From positions 670,820 to 734,819 of the forward strand of contig NZ_CP025999.1 in NCBI RefSeq assembly GCF_003086695.1: a stretch of DNA of 64,000 nucleotides, given 5' to 3'. Below are positions 30,201 to 38,726 of the stretch, in pieces. This DNA is from Stenotrophomonas sp. SAU14A_NAIMI4_8. Lineage in GTDB: Bacteria > Pseudomonadota > Gammaproteobacteria > Xanthomonadales > Xanthomonadaceae. The notes beneath the pieces were generated by a model, which saw only the letters and a program-made list of their open reading frames with translations, was not told the DNA's origin and ran no database searches. A program made the position numbers and the translations under genes. Within the stretch, counting starts at the first letter, position 1, and each line of letters opens with the position of its first letter.

Positions 30201-33200
30201 CGCTGGGCGCACAGACCTGGGCCAGTGGCGCGCAGAGCACGGCGGTCGGCTTCTACGCTACTGCGCGTGGCGCCAACAGCGTGGCCCTGGGCGCGAACTC
30301 CGAAGCGGTGCGTGACAACAGCGTGGCCGTGGGCAGCAGCGGCAACGAACGGCAGATCACCAGCGTGGCCGCCGGTACCGAAGCCACCGATGCGGTGAAC
30401 AAGGCGCAGCTCGACGCGGTGGCCGAAACTGCCGATACGACCGCGCACTTCTTCCAGGCGCAGGCCGAAGAGGGCACCGATGCTGGTGCCTATGCCGAGG
30501 GCGCAGGTGCGGTCGCGGCCGGTTCGGCCAGCAATGCCATTGGCGCCGGTGCGCTGGCGCAGGGTGCCGGTGCCGGCGCGCTGGGCGCCGATGCCGTGGC
30601 ATTGGGCCGCAACACCTTCGCCGACGGCGATGGCGCGGTGGCCGTGGGTGGCCTGGGCCAGGCCTACGACGAGTACAACCAGCCGCTGCTGGACGACGAA
30701 GGCAACCCGGTGCAGGTGGGTACCACTGCGTCGGCCGGTTCCACCGCAGTGGGCAACGCGGCGCAGGCCACCGGGCTGACCAGCAATGCCTTCGGCAGCG
30801 GCGCGCAGGCCACCGGCGACAACAGCTTCGCGGCGGGCAGCAAGTCGCGCGCCACCGGCAGCTATGCCGTCGCCATCGGTGACAGCGCGTTTGCCAAGGC
30901 CGATGACAGCACCGCCGTGGGCGGTTACAGCACCGCCAGCGAAGCCGGCGCCACCGCGTTCGGTTCCGGCGCCTGGGCTACCGGCAGCAACGCCTCGGCG
31001 TTCGGCCCGGCCGCATGGGCCAGTGCCAATGGCGCCACCGCCATCGGCTACAACAGCTGGGCCAACGGCACCAGTTCCACGGCGGTCGGCCGCGGTGCTT
31101 TCAGCTACGGCGCCAACAGCGTGGCGCTGGGCTTCCAGGCGCTGGGCAACAGCATCAACAGCATCGCCATCGGCACCAACACGGTGGCCGGCGGTGAAAG
31201 CGCCATTGCACTGGGCGCCGGCAGCACGGCCAGCGGCAGCAATGCGGTCGCGCTGGGTGCAGGGTCGGTGGCTGACCGCGATGGCAGCGTGTCGGTGGGC
31301 AGTACCGGCAACGAACGCCAGGTCACCAACGTGGCCGCCGGTACCCAGGCCACCGATGCGGTGAACAAGTCGCAGCTCGATGCAGTGGCCGCTGCTGGTG
31401 AAGCGACCAGCAAGTACTTCCAGGCCAGTGGCAGCGACGACAGCGATGCCGGCGCCTATGTGGAAGGTGACAACGCGCTGGCGGCCGGTGAAGCGGCCAA
31501 TGCCATCGGTGACGGTGCAAGCGCGCTGGGCGCCGGTGCCAACGCCATCGGCAGCAATGCGCAGGCCATCGGCTTCAACGCCCTGGCCACCGCCGCCAAC
31601 GCCAGCGCGATTGGTGCCAATGCACAGGCCACCGGCGAGTACGCCACCGCGCACGGTGCCGAAAGTGAAGCCAGCGGCGAACAGAGTGCCGCCTTCGGTG
31701 CGGCCGCCGTGGCCAGTGGCGCCGGCAGCACCGCCAGCGGCGTGCTGTCCGAAGCCAGTGGCGAAGAAGCCGTGGCCGTGGGCTACTTCAGCACCGCCAG
31801 CGGCGAGGCATCCACCGCGGTGGGCAGCGAAAGCGTGGCCAGCGGCACCGCCTCGGCGGCCTTCGGCATTGGCGCCGAAGCCACCGGCGGTTACAGCACG
31901 GCCATCGGTGGCTACTCCAGCGCATCGGCATTCAACGCCACCGCACTGGGCAACTTCGCCAATGCCTCCGGTTCCAACAGCGTCGCCCTGGGCGGCGATG
32001 CCGAAGCCTCGGGCGCCTACAGCACCGCTACCGGCCAGGGCAGCCTGGCCACCGGCACCAATGCGGTGGCCGTGGGTGGTTCGTTGTTCGGCCTGCTGGC
32101 CACCGAAGCATCGGGTGACTACTCCACCGCCGTCGGTGGCGGCGCCTGGGCACCGGGTACCAACAGCACCGCACTGGGCAATGCAGCCGAATCGCAGGGC
32201 GCCAACAGCGTTGCCCTGGGTGCCGACTCCATTGCCGACCGTGACAACACGGTGTCGGTGGGCGGTGCGGGCAATACGCGCCAGATCACCAACGTGGCCG
32301 CTGGTACCGAGGGCACCGATGCGGTGAACAAGGACCAGCTGGATGCAGTGGCCGCCGCCGGTGAAGCGACCAGCAAGTACTTCCAGGCCAGCGGCAGCGA
32401 CGACAGCGACGCTGGCGCCTATGTGGAAGGCGAGAGCGCGCTGGCCGCCGGTGAAGCAGCCAACGCGATCGGCGATGGCAGCACTGCCCTGGGCAGTGGC
32501 GCCACGGCGGTTGCGGCCAACGCTACTGCGGTCGGCTTCAACAGCCTGGCCACCGGCGGCAATGCGGCAGCGGTCGGCACCAACGCACAGGCCAGCGGCG
32601 AAGACAGTGCCGCCCTGGGCAGCGGCGCGGTCGCCAGTGAAGTGAGCAGCACCGCGACCGGTGCCGGCGCACAGGCCAGCGGCGTGTACAGCACCGCCAA
32701 CGGTGCCGAAGCCATCGCCAGCGGCGCACAGTCGCTGTCCAGCGGCTTCCGCGCCTCGGCCTCGGCCGATGGCACCACCGCCGTGGGTGGCTACAGCGAA
32801 GCCAGCGGTCGCCTGGGCTCGGCACTGGGCTACGGCACGCTGGCCAGCGGCGCCAACAGCACCGCGGCCGGCGTGTTCGCCACCGCCAGCGGTGCCGGTT
32901 CGGTGGCCGTGGGTAATGCCAGCGAGGCCACCGGCGATGAAAGCGTGGCCATCGGTGGCAGCACCTACTTCGGCCTGATTCCGGCCCGTGCCAGTGGTAC
33001 CGGCTCGGCCGCGTTCGGTGCCGGTGCCTGGGCCACCGACGACTACGCCACCGCCATCGGCTGGAACGCGTGGGCCGATGCGGCCGACGCCACCGCACTG
33101 GGTGCCAACGCCAGCGCCAGTGCGGCCAACAGCGTCGCGCTGGGCAGCGGTTCGCAGGCTACACGCGCCAACACGGTGTCGGTCGGCACGGCCACCGCGC

Positions 33201-34780
33201 AGCGGCAGATCACCAACGTCGCTGCCGGTACCGAAGCCAGCGATGCAGTGAACAAGGGCCAGCTGGATGCGGTTGCCGCCACCGCCGACGCGGTCGGCCA
33301 GCGCTTCCAGGCCAGCGGCACCGGCACGGCCACGGCGTCGGGTACCGACGCGGTGGCCATCGGCGCCAACGCCACGGCCAGCGGCAGCCGCAGCAATGCG
33401 GTCGGCAGTGGTGCCACCGCCATCGGCAACGCCGCTCTGGCCCTGGGTGCCAACAGTGGCGTCACTGGTAACAACTCGGTGGCCCTGGGTGCCGGTTCGC
33501 GCGCCGTGGAAGCCAACGTGGTGTCGGTCGGTGGTGGCAATGGCACCGCCGGTCCGGCCACCCGCCGCATCGTCAACGTGGCTGATGGCCGCATCGCCGC
33601 CGGCAGCACCGATGCGGTCACCGGTTCGCAGTTGAACGTGACCAACCAGCGCGTGGGTGCAGTGGAAACCCGCGTGGGTGATTTCGACTCGCGCATCGCC
33701 ACCATGGAAACCAGCACCGCCAATGCCGTTGGCTACGACGATGCCAGCCGCGATCGCCTGACCCTGTCCGGCATGGATGGCACCACGATCGACAACGTGG
33801 GCGCCGGCAGCATCGCCGCCGGCAGCCGCCAGGCGGTCACCGGTGGCCAGCTGTTCCAGTCGCTCAGCGATGCCGCCAGCTTCCTCGGCGGTGGCGCCAG
33901 CGTCGGCCTGCAGGGCGTGTTCGTGGCACCGAACTACGTGATCCAAGGGAGCACCTACAGCAACGTGGGCGACGCACTGGGCGCGCTGGATCGCAAGGTG
34001 ACCGAGCTCGACCAGCGCACCGCCGGTGGTTCCAGCCGCGCCAGCACCGCCAGCACCGCCACGGCCAGCCTGCGCAGCGCCAGCACCACCGCGCAGGCGT
34101 CGGTGGCCGAACTGTCCACCGCGGCCGAGTCGGATCCGGTGGCATCGCGCACCGACATCCCGGCCAAGCCCAGCGTGGGTGGCACCAGCGCCGCACAGCC
34201 GGCTGCCGCCGTCGGTGCGGTCAGCGTGGGTGAGGGCGCAGTCGCCAGTGCGGCCTCGTCCACTGCCATCGGCCAGGGCGCGACGGCCTCGGCCGCCAAC
34301 GCGGTGGCCCTGGGCCAGGGTTCGATCGCCGATCGTGCCAACACCGTGTCGGTGGGCAGCGAGGGCAACGAACGCCAGGTCACCAACGTGGCCGCCGGTA
34401 CGGCCGCCACCGATGCGGTGAACAAGAGCCAGCTGGACCGCGGCATCACCACCGCCAACAGCTACACCGACAGCCGCGTGCAGGCCGTCGCCGACAGCTT
34501 CGACGTGTTCAAGGGCGAAGTCGATGGACGCCTGCGCCACATGGATCGCCGCATCGACCGCCAGGGCGCGATGAGTGCGGCCATGCTGAACATGGCCACC
34601 AGTGCCGCCGGCATCCGCACCCAGAACCGGGTCGGCGTCGGCATCGGTTTCCAGGGCGGCGAATCGGCGATGTCGCTGGGCTACCAGCGTGCGATCAGCG
34701 ATCGCGCCACGGTCACCCTGGGCGGTGCGTTCAGCAGTGATGACGCCTCGGTCGGCGTCGGTGCCGGCTTCGGCTGGTAA
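27278..34780 (+). CDS. Giant trimeric autotransporter adhesin (YadA-like)
   Basis: Surface adhesin of the type Vc family, 2500 residues. It begins with the extended signal region typical of large autotransporters (MNRIYRKVWNKALGQ) and a signal peptide ending near LAQAQ. The passenger is made of head repeats of the YadA/Hia collagen-like type (S.A.G..A.A.G pattern) broken about every 310 residues by neck motifs (NTVSVG...RQITNVAAGT...DAVNK.QLDA), seven in regular series plus further ones near the end. A short coiled coil (about 2390-2425) leads to the C-terminal YadA anchor, a four-strand barrel segment per chain ending in FGW. GC-rich, repetitive coding; a 1.3-kb internal duplication is listed separately. 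Expected roles: adhesion and biofilm. Confidence 0.95.
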   Translation: MNRIYRKVWNKALGQLVVASELATSDQAGTVVDKRQKQGGSAPTVLAAGLLMALGWTSLAQAQSVEVGGNANCVTISSSVIDQCVVDGSANASGRNAVAVGTGSTASAANSVALGAGSTANRANTVSVGASGNERQITNVAAGTAATDAVNRAQLDAQAQAQAQATQAALAAAAAEGSRYFKADGAGDDSDAAQIDGEGALAAGADASASGDDTTALGSAAQASADSATAVGAQAQASGSGSTSVGAGSIASGTAAASFGVGAEATGGYSTALGGLSNASAFNATAVGNAANATGSSSVAVGGDAQASGANSTATGQASIASGTNSVAVGGALFGLLATEASGDYSTAVGGGAWAPGTNSTALGNAAEAQGDNSVALGADSIAARDNTVSVGGAGNTRQITNVAAGTEGTDAVNKDQLDAVAAAAEATSKYFQASGSEDSDAGALAEGDSALAAGEAANAIGDGTTALGGGALAIAANATAVGYNSSATGENAAAVGSNAQASGSDSAALGSGAVASEVSSTATGTGAQATGVYSTANGAEAIASGAQSLSSGFRASASADGTTAVGGYSEASGRLGSALGYGTVASGANSTAAGVFATATGAGSVAVGEASEASGDESVAIGGSTYFGLIPARASGYGAAAYGAGAWATEDYATAIGWNAWADGAQSTALGASATANGSNSVAIGAASQADRDNTVAVGADGNERQITHVADGTEATDAVNKGQLDAVASVAENTSTYFKATGSDDSSAGAFADGSNATAAGEAANALGNGTTALGSGATAVNSNATAVGFNALASGQNSAAFGNNAQAVGPGSVAVGGAAVDEQGNPLITNGGVPVDTGATSAGVGGTAVGASAEAGGFASSAYGVGAYAGGAQSAAFGAVSNAIGDYSTALGTSSVATGTSSVAIGGPADLIPGLGFFVQTQASGEAATAVGAGAIASGDYATANGTLTEASGAEATAVGYFAYAPGEQSSALGAQTWASGAQSTAVGFYATARGANSVALGANSEAVRDNSVAVGSSGNERQITSVAAGTEATDAVNKAQLDAVAETADTTAHFFQAQAEEGTDAGAYAEGAGAVAAGSASNAIGAGALAQGAGAGALGADAVALGRNTFADGDGAVAVGGLGQAYDEYNQPLLDDEGNPVQVGTTASAGSTAVGNAAQATGLTSNAFGSGAQATGDNSFAAGSKSRATGSYAVAIGDSAFAKADDSTAVGGYSTASEAGATAFGSGAWATGSNASAFGPAAWASANGATAIGYNSWANGTSSTAVGRGAFSYGANSVALGFQALGNSINSIAIGTNTVAGGESAIALGAGSTASGSNAVALGAGSVADRDGSVSVGSTGNERQVTNVAAGTQATDAVNKSQLDAVAAAGEATSKYFQASGSDDSDAGAYVEGDNALAAGEAANAIGDGASALGAGANAIGSNAQAIGFNALATAANASAIGANAQATGEYATAHGAESEASGEQSAAFGAAAVASGAGSTASGVLSEASGEEAVAVGYFSTASGEASTAVGSESVASGTASAAFGIGAEATGGYSTAIGGYSSASAFNATALGNFANASGSNSVALGGDAEASGAYSTATGQGSLATGTNAVAVGGSLFGLLATEASGDYSTAVGGGAWAPGTNSTALGNAAESQGANSVALGADSIADRDNTVSVGGAGNTRQITNVAAGTEGTDAVNKDQLDAVAAAGEATSKYFQASGSDDSDAGAYVEGESALAAGEAANAIGDGSTALGSGATAVAANATAVGFNSLATGGNAAAVGTNAQASGEDSAALGSGAVASEVSSTATGAGAQASGVYSTANGAEAIASGAQSLSSGFRASASADGTTAVGGYSEASGRLGSALGYGTLASGANSTAAGVFATASGAGSVAVGNASEATGDESVAIGGSTYFGLIPARASGTGSAAFGAGAWATDDYATAIGWNAWADAADATALGANASASAANSVALGSGSQATRANTVSVGTATAQRQITNVAAGTEASDAVNKGQLDAVAATADAVGQRFQASGTGTATASGTDAVAIGANATASGSRSNAVGSGATAIGNAALALGANSGVTGNNSVALGAGSRAVEANVVSVGGGNGTAGPATRRIVNVADGRIAAGSTDAVTGSQLNVTNQRVGAVETRVGDFDSRIATMETSTANAVGYDDASRDRLTLSGMDGTTIDNVGAGSIAAGSRQAVTGGQLFQSLSDAASFLGGGASVGLQGVFVAPNYVIQGSTYSNVGDALGALDRKVTELDQRTAGGSSRASTASTATASLRSASTTAQASVAELSTAAESDPVASRTDIPAKPSVGGTSAAQPAAAVGAVSVGEGAVASAASSTAIGQGATASAANAVALGQGSIADRANTVSVGSEGNERQVTNVAAGTAATDAVNKSQLDRGITTANSYTDSRVQAVADSFDVFKGEVDGRLRHMDRRIDRQGAMSAAMLNMATSAAGIRTQNRVGVGIGFQGGESAMSLGYQRAISDRATVTLGGAFSSDDASVGVGAGFGW
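27990..29300 (+). repeat. Internal duplication in adhesin gene, copy 1
   Basis: This stretch aligns without gaps to 31800-33110, at a constant offset of 3810 bases (1270 codons) checked at several points (for example 28277/32087 and 28921/32731). Similarity is much higher than among the other repeat units, notably around 28500-29260. Confidence 0.8.
31800..33110 (+). repeat. Internal duplication in adhesin gene, copy 2
   Basis: Second member of the 3810-base-offset duplication. It encodes the same rare landmarks as copy 1, such as FGLLATEASGDYSTAVGGGA and STYFGLIPARASG. Confidence 0.8.
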
Positions 34781-34943
34781 GCGGGAAGCGCGTGCCGGTG
34801 GCCACGTGCCACCGGCGCGTCATGCAGTGAAGGCCTGAGGGGGCGAGGCACGGCAACCCTGGTGGGCCAGCCAGGGCAGTCGCAGGGAATGATGGCCGTA
34901 GTGAGCTCCGCCCGTGCAATGGGTGGAGAAGGAAAGCTCAACC

Positions 34944-36830
34944 ATGACCTTGAAGAGGATTTCGAACGTGACCAAGAAGCAGAACCTTCGCATCAACGTA
35001 CTGGCTGCCGCCGTGCTGTCGCTGACGGTCGGCGTCGGTGCCGCCCATGCGATCAATCCGGGCACGCCCAGCGCACCGGCCCGTGTGGCCAGCGCCGACC
35101 AGCAGGCCGTGGACGGCATCATCGTCAAGTACCGCACCGGTACCGCCGCCGCCAGTGACCGTTCGAGCAAGCTCACCGTCGTGCAGTCGGCGCTGTCGCG
35201 CGCGATTGTCAGCAGCGGCACCAGCAGCCGCGCGCTGTCGCTGTCGCCGCAGGTCGAGCGCAAGCTCGGCACCGGTAGCGATCTGATCCGCCTGAAGTCG
35301 CGCCTGGCCGGCGCGGAAATGAAGAAGGTGCTGGCCGAGCTGAACGCCGATCCGTCGGTGCAGTACGCCGTGGCCAACGTGCGCCTGCAGCGTTCGGACC
35401 TGCGCGCCAGCAACGCGCAGCCGGCACTGGTGCCCAACGATCCGAACTACACCCAGTACCAGTGGAACTTCTACAACGCCACCAGCGGCGTGAACGCGCC
35501 GGCGGCGTGGGATGTCTCGCAGGGCGAAGGCGTGGTCGTGGCTGTGCTCGACACCGGCATCCTGCCGGGCGTGCCGGACTTCGGCGACAACCTGCTGCCG
35601 GGCTACGACTTCATCAGCGACAAGGAATCCTCGCGCCGCCCGACCGACGGTCGCGCCCCGGGCGCCACCGACTACGGTGACTGGGTGGAAACGGCCAACG
35701 AGTGCTACAACGGCTCGCAGCCGGAAGGCAGCTCCTGGCACGGCACCCACGTGGCCGGCACCATCGCCGAAGTGACCAACAACGGCAGCGCGCTGGCGGG
35801 CCTGGCCTACAAGGCCAAGGTGCTGCCGGTGCGCGTGCTCGGCAAGTGCGGCGGCACCCTGGCCGACATCAGCGACGCCATCACCTGGGCCTCCGGTGGC
35901 ACCGTGGCCGGCATTCCGGCCAACACCACCCCGGCTGAAATCATCAACATGAGCCTGGGCGGCGGTGGCGCGTGCGACGCGGCCTACCAGGATGCAATCA
36001 ATGGCGCCGTCTCGCGCGGCACCCTGGTGGTGGTGGCGGCCGGCAATGACACCGACAACGCCGCCAACTACCGTCCGTCCAGCTGCGCCAACGTGGTCTC
36101 GGTCGGCGCCACCCGCGTCACCGGCGGCATCACCTACTACTCCAACTACGGCACGGTGGTCGATCTGGCCGCACCGGGTGGCGGTGGCAGCGTGGACGGC
36201 AACCCGAACGGCTACATCTGGCAGGTCGGCTCCAGCTCCGACACCACGCCCGATGCCGGTGAGTGGGTGCTGATGGGCAAGGGCGGTACCTCCATGTCCT
36301 CGCCGCACGTGGCTGCCGTGGCCGCCCTGGTGCAGAGCGCACTGGCTGCCAATGGCAAGGATCCGCTCAGCCCGGCTGAGCTGGAAACGCTGCTGAAGCA
36401 GTCGGCACGTCGCTTCCCGGTCACCATTCCGGCCGCCACCCCGATCGGCACCGGCATCGTTGATGCCAAGGCCGCACTGGATGCTGCGCTGAAGGAACCG
36501 TGCACCGAGAACTGCGAACCGGAAGGCATTCCGCTGACCAACAAGGTCGCCGTCAGTGGCGTGGCCGGCGCCGCCGGCAGCGAAACCGTCTACACCTTCC
36601 AGGCTGAAGCCGGCAAGCAGCTGAGCGTGCTGACCTATGGCGGCACCGGCAATGTGTCGGTCTACCTGGCGCAGGGCCGCGTGCCCACCGCCACCGACAA
36701 CGATGCCAAGTCGACCCGCCCGGGCAACACCGAAACCGTGCGCGTGGCCAAGCCGGTTGCCGGTACCTACTACGTGAAGGTGGTGGGCGAGGCGGCATTC
36801 GGCGGCGTGACCATCCTGGCCACCCAGTAA
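34944..36830 (+). CDS. Secreted subtilisin-like (S8) serine protease with C-terminal PPC domain
   Basis: Exported endoprotease, 628 residues. Order: signal peptide (hydrophobic core near 18-36, cleavage after AHA); an inhibitor-type propeptide (about 50-155) that is normally removed; an S8 catalytic domain with the triad D203 (VAVLDTGI), H266 (HGTHVAGTI) and S450 (GTSMSSPH); and a C-terminal pre-peptidase (PPC) domain (about 530-628) often cut off after secretion. S. maltophilia secretes related proteases of the StmPr type, and such enzymes commonly leave by type II secretion, whose operon begins 150 bases downstream. The ATG at 34944 has AAGGAAAG about 10 bases upstream; an in-frame ATG ten codons earlier is less likely. 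Confidence 0.92.
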   Translation: MTLKRISNVTKKQNLRINVLAAAVLSLTVGVGAAHAINPGTPSAPARVASADQQAVDGIIVKYRTGTAAASDRSSKLTVVQSALSRAIVSSGTSSRALSLSPQVERKLGTGSDLIRLKSRLAGAEMKKVLAELNADPSVQYAVANVRLQRSDLRASNAQPALVPNDPNYTQYQWNFYNATSGVNAPAAWDVSQGEGVVVAVLDTGILPGVPDFGDNLLPGYDFISDKESSRRPTDGRAPGATDYGDWVETANECYNGSQPEGSSWHGTHVAGTIAEVTNNGSALAGLAYKAKVLPVRVLGKCGGTLADISDAITWASGGTVAGIPANTTPAEIINMSLGGGGACDAAYQDAINGAVSRGTLVVVAAGNDTDNAANYRPSSCANVVSVGATRVTGGITYYSNYGTVVDLAAPGGGGSVDGNPNGYIWQVGSSSDTTPDAGEWVLMGKGGTSMSSPHVAAVAALVQSALAANGKDPLSPAELETLLKQSARRFPVTIPAATPIGTGIVDAKAALDAALKEPCTENCEPEGIPLTNKVAVSGVAGAAGSETVYTFQAEAGKQLSVLTYGGTGNVSVYLAQGRVPTATDNDAKSTRPGNTETVRVAKPVAGTYYVKVVGEAAFGGVTILATQ

Positions 36831-36871
36831 CGGCCCAGCGGTTGCACATGTTGTCGTAAGTGAATTGGCGG

Positions 36872-36909
36872 CGCCCGTTACCGGAAGGTGACGGGCGTCG
36901 TCTTTTGTT
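36872..36909 (+). terminator. Likely terminator of the protease gene
   Basis: CGCCCGTTACC (36872-36882) pairs, with a G-T pair, to GGTGACGGGCG (near 36887-36898) around a GGAA loop, then TCTTTTGTTG. A second perfect hairpin, GTCCTGC-GCGT-GCAGGAC, follows at 36910-36927. Confidence 0.7.
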
Positions 36910-36947
36910 GTCCTGCGCGTGCAGGACGGCGGAAACCCCGGCCAAAC

Positions 36948-36956
36948 TGCTAAAGT
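36948..36956 (+). promoter_or_regulatory. Possible extended -10 promoter of the type II secretion operon
   Basis: TGCTAAAGT is an extended -10 form (TG-N-TAAAGT) 25 bases before the gspE start codon. No -35 match, as is usual for extended -10 promoters. Confidence 0.35.
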
Positions 36957-36980
36957 CAGGGCGATCGACAGGAGAGTCAT

Positions 36981-38702
36981 GTGAACGCGCTCGCTGCTAC
37001 CGCCCACGACGACGCCGAAGGCCGCATCCTGGATGCCCTGCTGTCGCGTGGCCGGTTGAAGGATGCTGACCTGGCGCGCGCGCGCCCGCTGCATGCCGAA
37101 GCCGGCGGCAGCCTGCTGGCGCTGCTGGTGCGGCTGGGCCTGGTCTCCGAACGTGACCAGGCGCAGGCCAGCGCCGACGTGCTCGGCCTGCCGCTGCTGG
37201 AAGGCAAACAGTTGCCCGAAGCTCCGCCGCAGTCGCTGGCCGAAGGGCTGCCGCTGTCGCAGCGGTTCCTCAAGCAGTTCCATGTCTGCCCGTTGGCGCT
37301 GGACGAACACGGTGTACGGCTTTGGCTGGCCGATGCGCACGATCCCTACCCGCAGCAGGCCGTGCAGCTGGCGCTGGGCGTGCCGGTCACCCCGGTGCTG
37401 GGCATGCGCGCGGAGATCGACGATCTGGTTGAACGCTGGTTCGGCCAGGGCCGCAGTGCGATGGGCGCCATCGTGGAAACCGCCGATGGTGAAGGCGGCG
37501 CGGTGGACGATATCGAACACCTGCGCGACCTGGCCTCGGAAGCACCGGTCATCCGCCTGGTCAACCTGGTCATCCAGCGGGCGGTGGAACTGCGCGCCTC
37601 CGATATCCACGTTGAACCGTTTGAAAGCCGGCTGAAGGTGCGTTACCGCGTGGACGGCGTGCTGGTGGAGGGCGAAAGCCCGCCGGCCAACCTGACCGCG
37701 GCGGTGATCAGCCGCATCAAGATCATGGCGCGCTTGAACATCGCCGAGCGCCGCCTGCCGCAGGATGGCCGCATCATGCTGCGCGTGCAGGGCAAGGAAC
37801 TCGACCTGCGTGTCAGCACCGTTCCCACCGCGCACGGCGAAAGCGTGGTCATGCGCCTGCTCGACCGCGAAACCGTGGTGTTCGACTTCCACCGTCTCGG
37901 TTTCACCGATGCCTTCCTGCCGCAGTTCCGCAAGGTGCTGGAACAACCGCACGGCATCCTGCTGGTCACTGGTCCCACTGGGTCGGGCAAGACCACCACG
38001 CTGTACACCGCGCTCAGCCAGCTCAATACCGCCGACGTCAAGATCATCACCGTCGAAGACCCGGTCGAATACCAGATCGAAGGCATCAACCAGATCCAGG
38101 CCAAGCCGCAGATCGGCCTGGATTTCGCCAACGCGCTGCGCAGCATCGTGCGCCAGGATCCGGACATCATCATGATCGGCGAAATGCGCGATCTGGAAAC
38201 CGCGCGCATCGCGATCCAGTCGGCGCTGACCGGTCACCTGGTGCTGTCCACCCTGCATACCAACAACGCCGCCGGTGGCATCACCCGCCTGCTCGACATG
38301 GGCGTGGAAGACTATCTGCTGACGTCCACCATCAACGGCATCCTGGCCCAGCGCCTGGTGCGCCGCCTGGAGCCCACCCACGCCGAGCGCTACGAGGCCT
38401 CGCCGGAGGAAATCGAACGTTTCGAACTGCGCCGCCTGCAGCCGCAGGGCACCATCCATCTGTTCCGACCGAAGCCGTCGGCGCTGGCGCCTACCGGTTA
38501 CCTGGGGCGCACCACCATCATGGAATTCCTGGTGATGAACGATGCGCTGCGGCGCGCGGTGATGCGCCGCGATGGCATGGGCGAGATCGAACGCATCGCC
38601 CGCGAGGCCGGCATGCGCACCATGTACGAAGATGGCCTGGCCAAGGCGTTGAGCGGGCAGACCACCATCGAAGAAGTGCTGCGCGTGACCGAGGAGGGTT
38701 GA
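36981..38702 (+). CDS. gspE: Type II secretion ATPase GspE (XpsE)
   Basis: Cytoplasmic hexameric ATPase powering pseudopilus assembly in type II secretion. 573 residues from a GTG with AGGAGA 7 bases upstream; the ATG two bases earlier runs into a stop at once. N-terminal domain for binding GspL (about 1-150), then the RecA-like motor with Walker A GPTGSGKT (331-338, K337), the Asp box (ITVEDPVEYQIEG), Walker B (IIMIGEMRDLETA) and His box (HLVLSTLHTNNA). Many GspE proteins have four zinc-binding cysteines between the His box and GYLGRTTIMEFL; here that segment has none. First gene of the operon gspE-F-G-H-I-J-K-L-M-N-D, the Xanthomonas xps order. Confidence 0.96.
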   Translation: MNALAATAHDDAEGRILDALLSRGRLKDADLARARPLHAEAGGSLLALLVRLGLVSERDQAQASADVLGLPLLEGKQLPEAPPQSLAEGLPLSQRFLKQFHVCPLALDEHGVRLWLADAHDPYPQQAVQLALGVPVTPVLGMRAEIDDLVERWFGQGRSAMGAIVETADGEGGAVDDIEHLRDLASEAPVIRLVNLVIQRAVELRASDIHVEPFESRLKVRYRVDGVLVEGESPPANLTAAVISRIKIMARLNIAERRLPQDGRIMLRVQGKELDLRVSTVPTAHGESVVMRLLDRETVVFDFHRLGFTDAFLPQFRKVLEQPHGILLVTGPTGSGKTTTLYTALSQLNTADVKIITVEDPVEYQIEGINQIQAKPQIGLDFANALRSIVRQDPDIIMIGEMRDLETARIAIQSALTGHLVLSTLHTNNAAGGITRLLDMGVEDYLLTSTINGILAQRLVRRLEPTHAERYEASPEEIERFELRRLQPQGTIHLFRPKPSALAPTGYLGRTTIMEFLVMNDALRRAVMRRDGMGEIERIAREAGMRTMYEDGLAKALSGQTTIEEVLRVTEEG

Positions 38703-38726
38703 TGCGCGCCGGAGCCTGCTGCTGAC

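Noticed and set aside
27263..34540. A 2425-codon open frame antisense to the adhesin gene
   Set aside because: It is codon-aligned with a GC-rich gene that avoids TTA, CTA and TCA, so stops on the other strand are missing. Its translation is low-complexity (His/Gly/Ala/Arg), without domains or a ribosome-binding site.
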